Positions 1 through 7,538 of a stretch of 35,980 bases of DNA are shown here, one piece after another (positions within the stretch are counted from its first letter, which is position 1; every line of letters starts with the position of its first letter). The notes beneath the pieces are model-generated. The model made no database searches, was not told the origin of the DNA, and was given only the letters and a program-made list of their open reading frames with translations. The DNA is taken from positions 1 through 35,980 of the forward strand of contig QZLD01000200.1 in NCBI GenBank assembly GCA_004796385.1, read 5' to 3'. The translations under genes and the position numbers were made by a program. This stretch comes from Gammaproteobacteria bacterium. GTDB taxonomy: Bacteria; Pseudomonadota; Gammaproteobacteria; QZLD01.

Positions 1-600
1 AACGATTTCGTATTTGAACTTGCCGCCTTCGATAGCTTCTTTAGCTTTTTGCTGAGAAGACAGAGCAAATTCATCTTGCTCTTCACGAGTGATGTCGAAC
101 TGGTCAACAAGGTTCTCAGCAGTGATACCCATGTGGTATTTGTTGAATACTTCGGTCAGACCGGTATAAACCATTTCGTCGATCATTGCAGCATCGCCCA
201 TTCTTGCGCCCAGTCTCATTTTAGGCACAACGTAAGGAGCTTGAGTCATGTTCTCAAGACCACCAGCAACGATGCAATCAGCATCGCCAGCTTTAATAAG
301 CTGAGCAGCAAGAGAAACAGAACGCAGACCAGAACCACAAACGATGTTGAGAGTCATGCCAGGAACAGTATCAGGAATACCTGCGTGGATAGAAACCTGA
401 CGAGCAACGTTTTGCCCCAGACCAGCTTGAAGAACGCAACCAAGAATAACTTCGTTTACGTCTTTTGGCTCGATTTTTGATCTTGAGATAGCTTCTTTGA
501 CTGCTGCTGTACCTAGGTCAACAGCTGAAACTTTTGTAAAAGAACCTTGGAATCCACCAATCGCAGTTCTGGCTGCAGCGGTAATCACTACTTTAGTCAT
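1..600 (-). CDS. Acetyl-CoA C-acetyltransferase (biosynthetic thiolase), 5' part only
   Basis: The first 200 codons read from the minus strand; the C-terminal half lies outside the window. The reading frame is absent from the ORF track because it has no stop inside the window. The protein opens [20 protein letters not shown] and carries the nucleophilic cysteine at residue 88 in NIVCGSG, with [13 protein letters not shown] just before it, both typical of AtoB/PhaA-type thiolases that condense two acetyl-CoA to acetoacetyl-CoA. The catalytic His and second Cys would lie in the missing half. The ATG at 600 is preceded by AAGGAG at good spacing. The family also includes FadA/PcaF-type degradative enzymes; the N-terminal sequence favours the biosynthetic type. 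The upstream 600 bp are gene-free, so it has its own promoter there. Confidence 0.93.
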   Translation of the reverse strand, partial: MTKVVITAAARTAIGGFQGSFTKVSAVDLGTAAVKEAISRSKIEPKDVNEVILGCVLQAGLGQNVARQVSIHAGIPDTVPGMTLNIVCGSGLRSVSLAAQLIKAGDADCIVAGGLENMTQAPYVVPKMRLGARMGDAAMIDEMVYTGLTEVFNKYHMGITAENLVDQFDITREEQDEFALSSQQKAKEAIEGGKFKYEIV

Positions 601-908
601 TTAATACTCCTTACAAAGGGTAGTTGAGTTTAACTATGATAATCCTGAGGAAGATCACACCTATAATTTCGCGGCTTTATAATAAAGGCGATTAACTTTT
701 ATTTAAAGTCTTTTTTATGACAGTGTTCTCGAAAATGGTTTTTTATTGTTTATATTCAGACCAGCATTTCCAAACATGCAATACAGCAAAAGTATATAAA
801 GACGATTATCGATTATATTTCATAATGTTACGTAAAACTTCCAACTCAAAAATAAGGATATTTTTATAACATAATGTATTAACGATAGTTTAATCAACTA
901 CAGATCAT

Positions 909-931
909 TTATCCACAACTGCTGTGGATAA
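909..931. promoter_or_regulatory. Inverted pair of perfect DnaA-box consensus sites
   Basis: TTATCCACA at 909-917 and its exact reverse complement TGTGGATAA at 923-931 are separated by five bases. TTATCCACA is the strong E. coli R1-type DnaA box. The sequence match is direct; DnaA binding is inferred. The palindrome could instead serve an unrelated dimeric regulator. Confidence 0.5.
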
Positions 932-1159
932 CTTTGTTGGTAACTTGTCTTTTAATATGTAACTTGCGGAGTACTAAAGAGATTACCTTTTCCGATCACT
1001 TTTTAAACACCAGGCATTTTAACCATAATTTCAACAGCTTATCTAAAAACAATATCTTCTTAGCCAATTTAATTTTACAAAGCCGCTTTTTCACAACAAC
1101 CAAAATGAATGTTGGTAACTTTTAGCCACAAATATCACGATCAAGCTGCAGCAGTTAAA

Positions 1160-1189
1160 CAGTTTACATACTTTCAGAAAGATAAACTG
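1160..1189 (-). terminator. Weak hairpin after the outer-membrane protein gene
   Basis: CAGTTTA (1160-1166) pairs with TAAACTG (1183-1189), with a smaller CTTTC/GAAAG pairing inside, 12 bp past the stop of the gene ending at 1202. The stem is AT-rich and only TTTAA follows, so it is a poor intrinsic terminator. A separate palindrome GATATGCATATC overlaps the stop codon itself. Confidence 0.3.
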
Positions 1190-1201
1190 ACGATATGCAT
1201 A

Positions 1202-2083
1202 TCACCAACTCTTTGATAAATTGAAATATAGATACCTATTAGAATAGCTATTGCTTATATCCACATCCTCAAAGTTCTCCTGCCCGATAATAGTCATCAT
1301 GGAATAGCTATTCCCCAAATCCCATGAAGAACCAACAGAAAATGAGCTCTTCTGCACATTAGCAAGGTTGTATACTGCACCCGCATTATTATCGACAGCA
1401 TAAATTCTCTCTCCCAACATGACATTTGCCGTTAAAAAGCTGATCGGCAGAATTCTCTCCCCGGTCAGCCAGTGTGTAAGATTTAACTCAATAGCCCTGG
1501 TAGTCAACCTCCCCTGAGACCTTAGGGTGTTATCAGGATAAATAAGATATGCGCCAACACTTAACCAGTCTTTTTTGTCGTTAAAACCAAAACCAAAACC
1601 AGGAGTATATTGATATACGGACAGATTATTCTGAAAACTCGAATAGGCAAAGCCAAAATTTATTGCATATGCACCGGAATACGGTACATATGTTGCCTGC
1701 GGAGCAAATGCCTTAACCTGATCTGTATCTTGCGTTGGATCATCATTATCAATGTAATGAAGATCACTTCTCAAAATAACCTTACCACTTATAGAATCGG
1801 AAAAAATATTATATCTGCCACTTAAATAGAGTGAGTTTTGGGAAATATCACCATACCCCAGATTAAACTTTACATTGGAATGATTAATACCAATTGTTAT
1901 ACCACCACTATCAAGATAATCCCCTGAAAAAATCACACCTCCTGAAACTATACTGTCACGCTTAACAGAGCCAGAATACTCACCAAAGAGAGATTGTGCA
2001 GTTATTGAATTATTCCAACTGCTTTCGGCAAAAGCTGTGCCTGATAAAATAATTGCCGCGCAAAAAAATATTCTTTTAATCAT
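1202..2083 (-). CDS. Predicted outer-membrane beta-barrel protein, unknown function
   Basis: 293 residues. A classical signal peptide (MIKRIFFCAAIILSGTAFA, cleavage after AFA) is followed by alternating polar/aromatic stretches typical of amphipathic beta strands, and the chain ends in Trp after an alternating strand (LYFNLSKSW), as many Gram-negative barrel proteins do. About 12-14 strands would fit the length, but I did not count them rigorously. I do not recognise a named family. It is the last gene of the PqqD/ATP-grasp operon; its ATG overlaps the stop of a possible 45-codon ORF. A channel or export pore for the product of the upstream enzymes is a guess from position only. Confidence 0.75.
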   Translation of the reverse strand: MIKRIFFCAAIILSGTAFAESSWNNSITAQSLFGEYSGSVKRDSIVSGGVIFSGDYLDSGGITIGINHSNVKFNLGYGDISQNSLYLSGRYNIFSDSISGKVILRSDLHYIDNDDPTQDTDQVKAFAPQATYVPYSGAYAINFGFAYSSFQNNLSVYQYTPGFGFGFNDKKDWLSVGAYLIYPDNTLRSQGRLTTRAIELNLTHWLTGERILPISFLTANVMLGERIYAVDNNAGAVYNLANVQKSSFSVGSSWDLGNSYSMMTIIGQENFEDVDISNSYSNRYLYFNLSKSW

Positions 2084-2217
2084 GTTATTTCCACTCCATA
2101 TTTCAGAGAAGCTCTAAGTGATTGCCTCTGAAAAAGTGCTTTCCCACACTTTTTCAGAAGTCTCTTCAAAAATACCGACACCCTCTCCATGAAAAGATCA
2201 GGTGGTTTTGCTTGCAT
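2080..2217 (-). CDS. Possible 45-residue cationic small protein, ATGA-coupled to the outer-membrane gene
   Basis: Too short for the ORF track. ATG at 2217, TGA at 2080-2082, sharing an ATGA overlap with the ATG of the next gene, the same coupling style as the genes upstream. The product begins MQAKPPDLFMERVSVFLKRL and is rich in Lys/Arg and Leu/Phe, so the middle could form a cationic amphipathic helix. There is no strong ribosome binding site (only AGG seven bases ahead), and part of the frame is made of a perfect inverted repeat (2127-2158), so it could be a chance ORF. If real, it is the only peptide-sized gene beside a PqqD-like protein. Confidence 0.3.
   Translation of the reverse strand: MQAKPPDLFMERVSVFLKRLLKKCGKALFQRQSLRASLKYGVEIT
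2127..2158. repeat. 12-bp perfect inverted repeat upstream of the outer-membrane gene
   Basis: TCTGAAAAAGTG (2127-2138) and CACTTTTTCAGA (2147-2158) flank an 8-base loop; one or two flanking pairs extend it with a G-U. It lies between the TPR gene stop and the outer-membrane gene start on the same transcript. The stem is AT-rich and has no U-run after it on either strand, so it is not a standard terminator; it could be an mRNA-processing or stability element that sets different levels for the last gene. Confidence 0.6.
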
Positions 2218-2251
2218 TTTCTGGCCTGCATTTGCACAACCACTAAACAAA

Positions 2252-2854
2252 CTAATTTACGTTAGCTATATAATTAATTGCCTCAATATGCCCGGGGTAG
2301 CGAATCAATATCCTTTTATAGTTTTTTTTTGCCTCATCCGTTTTACCAAGATTTGCATAGGATCTTGCCAGGTACACTAAAATAGTTGCATCTGTTGGAT
2401 AACGACTGGAAATTCGCTGCGCATGATCTTTCAGCGTCGCCCACTGCTTTCTGCTCTGCTCACACATCATAAGCCTTACGTGAGCCGTGTAATTCCATGG
2501 TGAAGCCTCTATTACCTGTCCTGCATAGCGTGTAACTTTTGCACATTCCTGCTTAGCCAGATAGGGCAGAGTTATTCCAAGCCTGGCATCAATAGAGCTG
2601 CTATTTATGGAAAGCGCCTTGCGATAATATCTTATTGAATCATCATAATTACCCAACATATAACTTAACCATGCAAAACGAATATTGGCAAACTCCTTAT
2701 CAGAAACCGTATTCAGGTTCTTTTCAATAAGAGCCGCGGCTTCACTGTATTTACCAGCAGCCTCGTATTTATAAGATTCAGACCATATATCGGCCTTTTC
2801 AGCCGCTGCCAATAAAGAAAAAAGCAATGTTAGTAGCATAATAAGACTTTTCAT
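2252..2854 (-). CDS. Periplasmic tetratricopeptide-repeat protein
   Basis: 200 residues with a signal peptide (MKSLIMLLTLLFSLLAAAEKA) followed by helical repeats of TPR type: YKYEAAGKYSEAAALIEKNL, LSYMLGNYDDSIRYYRKALSI and LARSYANLGKTDEAKKNYKRIL are clear units, with a more diverged one around residues 110-130. It is probably an envelope adaptor that holds a partner protein. Its ATG overlaps the stop of the urea-transporter/M23 gene (ATGA), so the two are translated together. No catalytic motif is visible, and the specific partner is unknown; the flanking M23 protein or the outer-membrane barrel are candidates by position. Confidence 0.85.
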   Translation of the reverse strand: MKSLIMLLTLLFSLLAAAEKADIWSESYKYEAAGKYSEAAALIEKNLNTVSDKEFANIRFAWLSYMLGNYDDSIRYYRKALSINSSSIDARLGITLPYLAKQECAKVTRYAGQVIEASPWNYTAHVRLMMCEQSRKQWATLKDHAQRISSRYPTDATILVYLARSYANLGKTDEAKKNYKRILIRYPGHIEAINYIANVN

Positions 2855-5058
2855 TCCGGACTTACCTCCGATTTATTATTGCTGTTTAGTATTATCCATT
2901 CTTCCACACCTGTATCTCCTTTTTGTTCTGTTAAGAGCATATTAAGCTCATATAATACCCCATCAAGTTCTGCAGATATTTTGTTAAAGCCTCTTTCAGG
3001 ACAAATCATGGAACTTGTTTTCAGGCTGATATTTATAAAAGGAGGCTTTACCAATTGATGAGTCGATTCCTGCACCCAGAATCCGCCTGTATCTTTCCAG
3101 CTTCTTTTATATTGACTTTTAAGCCCGGGCTGAAAAAGAGTCGTCATGTATAGAGCTATTTTTTTCAGCTTATTCAGAGGAACAAGTGAACCCGCCGGAC
3201 GATCATGCCAGCAGCAAGCCTCCTCTGAAAGAGGCGTCACACCATGACTTAAGAGCCAAATATCAAAAAAGATATCTTTAGCGCCGGCACGATCATAAAA
3301 TGCCAAAACCCCGTCATTTTCTTCAAAGGCACAACTTGCCCCTGAGCTTGTTTCAATTCTAAACTGTCCGGTAAGTGTTATAACAGTTATTAGCTCCAGT
3401 ATATCCTCTCTACTTTCTGAAGTTTTGCAGTTATAACAAATACGCCTGCCAACAGGAAGGTGAATAGGCCTTGCCAACTTTGCGGTTTTTTCTGCCGATT
3501 TTATTATCTCGCCCCGTTGAGGTATATGGTTAAGTTTGAAATATGCACTTCTGTTTTCAGCGCTTTCCACAATAACCGATAAAAGATGAAACGGTGCAGT
3601 AGCACTGCCTAAAGTTGCTTCGGTCTGAACATGTATATGCAAATGAGGCTGCGGCGATCTCCCCGAGTTTCCGCAATAGGCAATTATCATTCCCGGTTTT
3701 ACATAATCACCTTCATTGAGTTTTATACTACCGTTTTTCAGGTGGCACAAAAGAATATAAAGATTGCCTGATGTTTTTATTAGAATGAAATTTCCCCAGT
3801 TATTTTTGGTATCGACCTCTCCCGGAGTATTATCTGCAATACCATCATTTATCCTTACCACCTGACCATATGCAGGAGAAGTTACAGGAAGACCAAAGCA
3901 GAAGTAATCCTCAGTTTTTTTACCGTCATACTGATGGCTCTTGCCATTTTCCAATACAATAAAGTCCAGCGCATATTGCCATGGGGATTTATGTGTATGT
4001 TCTCCGTCAAACCCCTGATATACACTCCAACTGCCAAAAAATGGAACCGCAAGCGGCAAGCTATTAATATTGCCTGAGCGTGCTCTTGCTATTCTGGATT
4101 TTTCATAATTGACCTCGGGAATATTCGGGTCTTCAAGCAACAAATAAGGCGCTGCAAAAACAGCTCTTTTTCTCATAGCTGCTAATACCGAAAATGTTGC
4201 TACTAAAAACGGAATTGCAAATACCGGAATTCCGTAATCCTTGAGAAAGTTATGAGTAGCAGCAGTAATCAGAGCAGTGATCGCCGATGAGATCATGGCA
4301 AGAATAAAACTCTTCCATTCTGGAACTGTAAACATACCGCCAATAGCCATTGCTGTCAGGATAAAGTTAAAACCACTATTACCAAAACCACTTGTATTTG
4401 ATCCGCTTTTAAAAAAGAAAAAGAGTATTGTCCCTACGCAATAACCGCAAACAGCAAGAAGAGCAAGATACCTTGATGTTATAATGATTCCGCAAAAAAA
4501 AATGACTCCTGCCCAGAACAATGGAAGAAACAGAGTTGCACCAAGAGAGGTAAAAAAACCGTCGATAGCTGGATGCAGCACGGTTACAGCAGGCAAATAA
4601 GGCTTCATAAAGTGCGTTAGAGAGCCATACCCATCCACAGCAAAGGCTACTATAAGAGCAACCACAACGAAAGGCAGACTCAAAACTGGCAAATGCTCCC
4701 ACCGCCACAAAAGATCAGTGGCAACTGCAGTAACAAAAACAGCCATTATCGACCCAAAAATTATGAGTACGGCAAGGTAATGATCAAAATGATAGGTTGC
4801 ACCAAGTGTTAAGCCTACCAACAGGCTATTATACACATACATACCGTTTTCAATATGGGGAAAACGAAGAAGTCTTGCTGTAAGATATCCACTGATCGCT
4901 GCAACTACTCCTGATATACCTGTATTTGGCAAAAGAAAAGTTGCCATAATATAAGCCATACCGATAAGCGGGTGATGGCAGAACAAAATAGTGGCATACG
5001 CCTTTAAAATACCGTAAGGGGCCTTGCTTTTTGTAGTTAGGTTATCAGCAATCATCAT
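2851..5058 (-). CDS. Urea-transporter-family membrane domain fused to an M23 (LytM-type) peptidase domain
   Basis: The ORF track begins at a TTG (5112) deep inside the preceding gene; I prefer the ATG pair at 5058/5055, which overlaps the decarboxylase stop by 11-14 bp. Using ORF-track numbering, residues about 45-325 form a polytopic domain with urea-transporter (PF03253-like) signatures in two halves (YVYNSLLVGLTLGATY; GFNFILTAMAIGGMF). Residues about 355-500 resemble an M23 peptidase: HLHIHV (490-495) supplies the HxH motif and ALDF (381-384) the Asp ligand. The residue expected to be the first His (HxxxD) is Gln379, so zinc binding and peptidase activity are in doubt. The last 250 residues have a CYNC pair near 555 and no recognised domain. 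Known urea transporters normally lack such a C-terminus. Role inferred: a membrane transporter with an envelope-facing binding or peptidase module, serving the linked enzymes. Confidence 0.85.
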   Translation of the reverse strand: MMIADNLTTKSKAPYGILKAYATILFCHHPLIGMAYIMATFLLPNTGISGVVAAISGYLTARLLRFPHIENGMYVYNSLLVGLTLGATYHFDHYLAVLIIFGSIMAVFVTAVATDLLWRWEHLPVLSLPFVVVALIVAFAVDGYGSLTHFMKPYLPAVTVLHPAIDGFFTSLGATLFLPLFWAGVIFFCGIIITSRYLALLAVCGYCVGTILFFFFKSGSNTSGFGNSGFNFILTAMAIGGMFTVPEWKSFILAMISSAITALITAATHNFLKDYGIPVFAIPFLVATFSVLAAMRKRAVFAAPYLLLEDPNIPEVNYEKSRIARARSGNINSLPLAVPFFGSWSVYQGFDGEHTHKSPWQYALDFIVLENGKSHQYDGKKTEDYFCFGLPVTSPAYGQVVRINDGIADNTPGEVDTKNNWGNFILIKTSGNLYILLCHLKNGSIKLNEGDYVKPGMIIAYCGNSGRSPQPHLHIHVQTEATLGSATAPFHLLSVIVESAENRSAYFKLNHIPQRGEIIKSAEKTAKLARPIHLPVGRRICYNCKTSESREDILELITVITLTGQFRIETSSGASCAFEENDGVLAFYDRAGAKDIFFDIWLLSHGVTPLSEEACCWHDRPAGSLVPLNKLKKIALYMTTLFQPGLKSQYKRSWKDTGGFWVQESTHQLVKPPFINISLKTSSMICPERGFNKISAELDGVLYELNMLLTEQKGDTGVEEWIILNSNNKSEVSPE

Positions 5059-6439
5059 GATCCGGAGCAACAAATGTATTCTGCAAGTCCTGTGGCATTC
5101 TCTCTTGAGCAACCATTACAGAGAGATCTTCTGCAGCTCTAACCAGATCAACATCTCCACTCTCTCTTACCATTATCACATTTGGCCTGTACTCAATAAA
5201 CTGCATCCACTGTGTGTTGTTATATGCACCTACAGGACTAAATACCAAGATATCACCCACATCAAGCGACGGCATGGTAATACTTGCTCGCATAACATCT
5301 ATATTCATGCACAAAGGGCCGTAGAGAACAACATCTTCAGCTATTCCAGTAAGCTGTCTGACAGGAATAACATTATGGTTATACCAGAATGAAGTAAACA
5401 TATGATTAACCCCCGCATCCAGAATCACAGCTTTTCTACCATCAGGCAGCCTTTTATTAGCTACAACGGATGATGCAAGCACTTCAGCGTCATCTACTAC
5501 AGAGCGACCGGACTCCAGAATTAAGGTCGGTCTTTCTTTACCGTTAGCCTCTCGCTGACTTGTGGCTTCAATTAATGCACTGCAAATCACATCCGCGTAT
5601 TGATCAAACGTAGGAACAACTTGCTCAGGTGGCAAATATGTGCCCTGAAGAGAGTTTCTGGAACCAAAACCACCTCCGATATCAAGGCTTTCAATTAAAG
5701 CTCCTGTCTGAATTTCCACCATTTCCATGAAACTGCACATAATTTGAATCTGTACAGCATAGGCCTTGGGATCAAGCACGAATGTGCCTATATGACTGTG
5801 CAACCCGTTAAGATAAAGATTACCGCTTTTGGCTATACGAGTAGCCACATCCAGCGCCTGCCCGGACTCTACATTGAATCCGAATCTACTCCATGATTCA
5901 GTATATCCAGTATTAAAATTAAGCCTGATTGTAACCGGAACTTTACTGTTTTTTTCCTGTGCAATTTTTTCTATAAGAAAAAGCTCATCAAGATGATCAA
6001 TATGTATTTTAGCTCCTTCCGTAATTGCCTGCTCAAGAATTGCCCGCTCTTTATGGGGCCCATTGAAAATAATATATTTCCCAGGAACTCCTAAAGAGCG
6101 AGCCTTTTGATATTCAAATTCAGATACCACTTCAGCCCATGAACCTTCGCTATGCAAAGTATTACAAACAGCCCCAAGATAGTTGGTTTTGTAAGACCAG
6201 CCGTGAACAACTTTAGGATAACGCGACCTGAATGCCCTTAATAAACTGCGAACATTATTTTTTAACTGCCTTTCTGAAAGAATGAACAACGGAGAACCAA
6301 ACTGCCCTATAAGATCCTTATATAAAACGCCATCAATATTATCTGTATAATTTTTGGCAGAAGCTGCTCCAAATTTATTTGTAACACCAGAAACGTGTGT
6401 ATTTATTATTGGTTTTTCCCAAACTTTTTTATTATTCAT
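5045..6439 (-). CDS. Fold-type III PLP-dependent decarboxylase (LysA/ornithine decarboxylase-like)
   Basis: The ORF track starts at 6487, but the ATG at 6439 (MNNKKVWEKP) is preceded by AGAAGGA and avoids overlap with the ATP-grasp gene. The alanine-racemase-like barrel carries the PLP lysine in HGWSYKTN (residue 84 from this start), LHSHIGTF, the phosphate-binding DIGGGFG, ESGRS and the active-site Cys in YGPLCMNID (residue 377). This set is typical of diaminopimelate, ornithine/arginine and carboxynorspermidine decarboxylases, so it probably removes a carboxylate from an amino acid or an amino-acid conjugate. It is not housekeeping lysA by context, as it sits between an ATP-grasp ligase gene and a transporter gene. 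The substrate cannot be told from sequence. Confidence 0.9.
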   Translation of the reverse strand: MNNKKVWEKPIINTHVSGVTNKFGAASAKNYTDNIDGVLYKDLIGQFGSPLFILSERQLKNNVRSLLRAFRSRYPKVVHGWSYKTNYLGAVCNTLHSEGSWAEVVSEFEYQKARSLGVPGKYIIFNGPHKERAILEQAITEGAKIHIDHLDELFLIEKIAQEKNSKVPVTIRLNFNTGYTESWSRFGFNVESGQALDVATRIAKSGNLYLNGLHSHIGTFVLDPKAYAVQIQIMCSFMEMVEIQTGALIESLDIGGGFGSRNSLQGTYLPPEQVVPTFDQYADVICSALIEATSQREANGKERPTLILESGRSVVDDAEVLASSVVANKRLPDGRKAVILDAGVNHMFTSFWYNHNVIPVRQLTGIAEDVVLYGPLCMNIDVMRASITMPSLDVGDILVFSPVGAYNNTQWMQFIEYRPNVIMVRESGDVDLVRAAEDLSVMVAQERMPQDLQNTFVAPDHDDC

Positions 6440-6461
6440 TTTATGTCCTTCTAACTGTTGT

Positions 6462-7538
6462 TCAGGAAAGATTATTTGTAAAACCATGCATTATCATAGA
6501 CTCAAATTTTTCCAGATCCAGAATCAACTCTTCAGCATATCTTATAAACAAAACACCCGACTTGTAATCCGAATAATTTGTTGTTGTTTTATCTTCGTAC
6601 TCTTCGTTTAACACCAGATTAACCAACAATTCAGGCAAGTTCCTGCCAACCCCCCTGGAGAGATAAATCCACGCCGGAAAACGAGGGTTTATCTCTATAA
6701 GGTAGTAATTATTATTTTTATCAACCATCACCTCTACCTCAAGCGCCCCTTGCCAATTAGAAGCCTCTACAATCTTTGAGGCAGCATTCTCGAGTCTTTT
6801 ATCAGCAATACTGATTCCTGCCCAGGCTTTACCCTTGTCGGTAATCGCGCGTTTTTTCATCATAACCGCGCCCAGCATATTACCTTTGCCATCACCCAGA
6901 GCGGTTAGATTTACCTCTTCACCACTAATAAACTCCTGCACCAATATCGGATACCCCCACTCTAAAGCTATTTTATGAAAAGCGCCAACAGCCTCTGCCG
7001 GAGAGTGTGCAATATAAGCATCATAAAAGACGCCTTTAACAACCATTGGAAAGCCCCATCCATGCTTATGGCATGTATGGAAAAAATCTGCTGAGGTTAT
7101 TTTGGTAACAGCCGGGGTCTTTATACCTGCCATTTGAGCCAAACGTGGCAGATTGTCTTTTGCGCGAAGGTCAATCTGCTCTTCATTTGGAGAGAGAACT
7201 TTTATGCCAAGAGCTTCGAGTCGAGGTTTTATTCTGGCTATTGTTTTCAGCTCTGCATCAAGACACGGAATAAGTATATCAATTTTTTCAAGGGCGCTTA
7301 TCTGCTCCAACCTTGAGCATAATGCATCTTCTCCACTTGATGGATAGGGAATAAGATATGATGCATCGGCATATTCACTACGATACATCCCCGGATCAAG
7401 CACATCATAACTAAGCCCTATGATTTTAGCTTTGAGCTCCGCCGACTCTTTTATACATCTTGCCACAGCCATACCCGGCCCCGGATTATCCGGCTTAGCA
7501 TTCATACCGGTTATGGCAATAACAGGAGCAGGGCTCAT
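6462..7538 (-). CDS. ATP-grasp ligase (carbamoyl-phosphate-synthase-large-chain-like)
   Basis: 358 residues. An N-terminal alpha/beta pre-ATP-grasp domain (VIAITGMN at the start) leads to an ATP-grasp core of about residues 120-310: Lys168 in MVVKG, QEFISGEE (201-208) for the adenine-binding hinge and IEINPRF (281-287) for the Mg-ATP Glu and Asn. Such enzymes activate a carboxylate as acyl phosphate and join it to an amine or thiol. The ATG overlaps the PqqD-fusion stop (ATGA), and the decarboxylase begins 22 bp after its end, so the three are one translation unit. ATP-grasp ligases often act on peptides when an RRE/PqqD-like domain is nearby; here that is an inference. Confidence 0.9.
   Translation of the reverse strand: MSPAPVIAITGMNAKPDNPGPGMAVARCIKESAELKAKIIGLSYDVLDPGMYRSEYADASYLIPYPSSGEDALCSRLEQISALEKIDILIPCLDAELKTIARIKPRLEALGIKVLSPNEEQIDLRAKDNLPRLAQMAGIKTPAVTKITSADFFHTCHKHGWGFPMVVKGVFYDAYIAHSPAEAVGAFHKIALEWGYPILVQEFISGEEVNLTALGDGKGNMLGAVMMKKRAITDKGKAWAGISIADKRLENAASKIVEASNWQGALEVEVMVDKNNNYYLIEINPRFPAWIYLSRGVGRNLPELLVNLVLNEEYEDKTTTNYSDYKSGVLFIRYAEELILDLEKFESMIMHGFTNNLS

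Larger units (their letters stand above)
601..1201. other. Gene-free AT-rich region between thiolase and outer-membrane protein genes
   Basis: About 600 bp with no convincing gene; the 63-codon plus ORF at 934 starts with TTG and has no family features. It must hold the thiolase promoter near 605-720. It also holds two perfect DnaA boxes facing each other (909-931), two one-mismatch boxes (1087-1095 TTTTTCACA and 1122-1130 TTAGCCACA), a 12-bp direct repeat TGTTGGTAACTT (935-946 and 1110-1121) and several GATC sites. The 3' end of the outer-membrane gene's transcript runs into it. Confidence 0.6.

Noticed and set aside
49-480. 143-codon plus ORF opposite the thiolase
   Set aside because: The minus frame gives an unmistakable thiolase; this is its antisense shadow.
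934-1125. 63-codon plus ORF in the gene-free region
   Set aside because: TTG start, no clear ribosome binding site or family likeness; it runs through the DnaA-box region.
601-1201. Chromosomal origin (oriC)
   Set aside because: Two perfect and two weak DnaA boxes are too few, and the neighbours (thiolase, porin-like gene) are not those of a gammaproteobacterial origin; kept only as a DnaA-box finding.
2127-2158. Rho-independent terminator
   Set aside because: AT-rich stem and no following U-run on either strand.
4409-4708. 99-residue Cys-rich minus ORF inside the urea-transporter gene
   Set aside because: Out-of-frame shadow of the membrane domain; the real frame has clear family motifs.
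5024-5392. 122-codon plus ORF
   Set aside because: Antisense to the 5' end of the UT-M23 gene and the 3' end of the decarboxylase gene; no domain.
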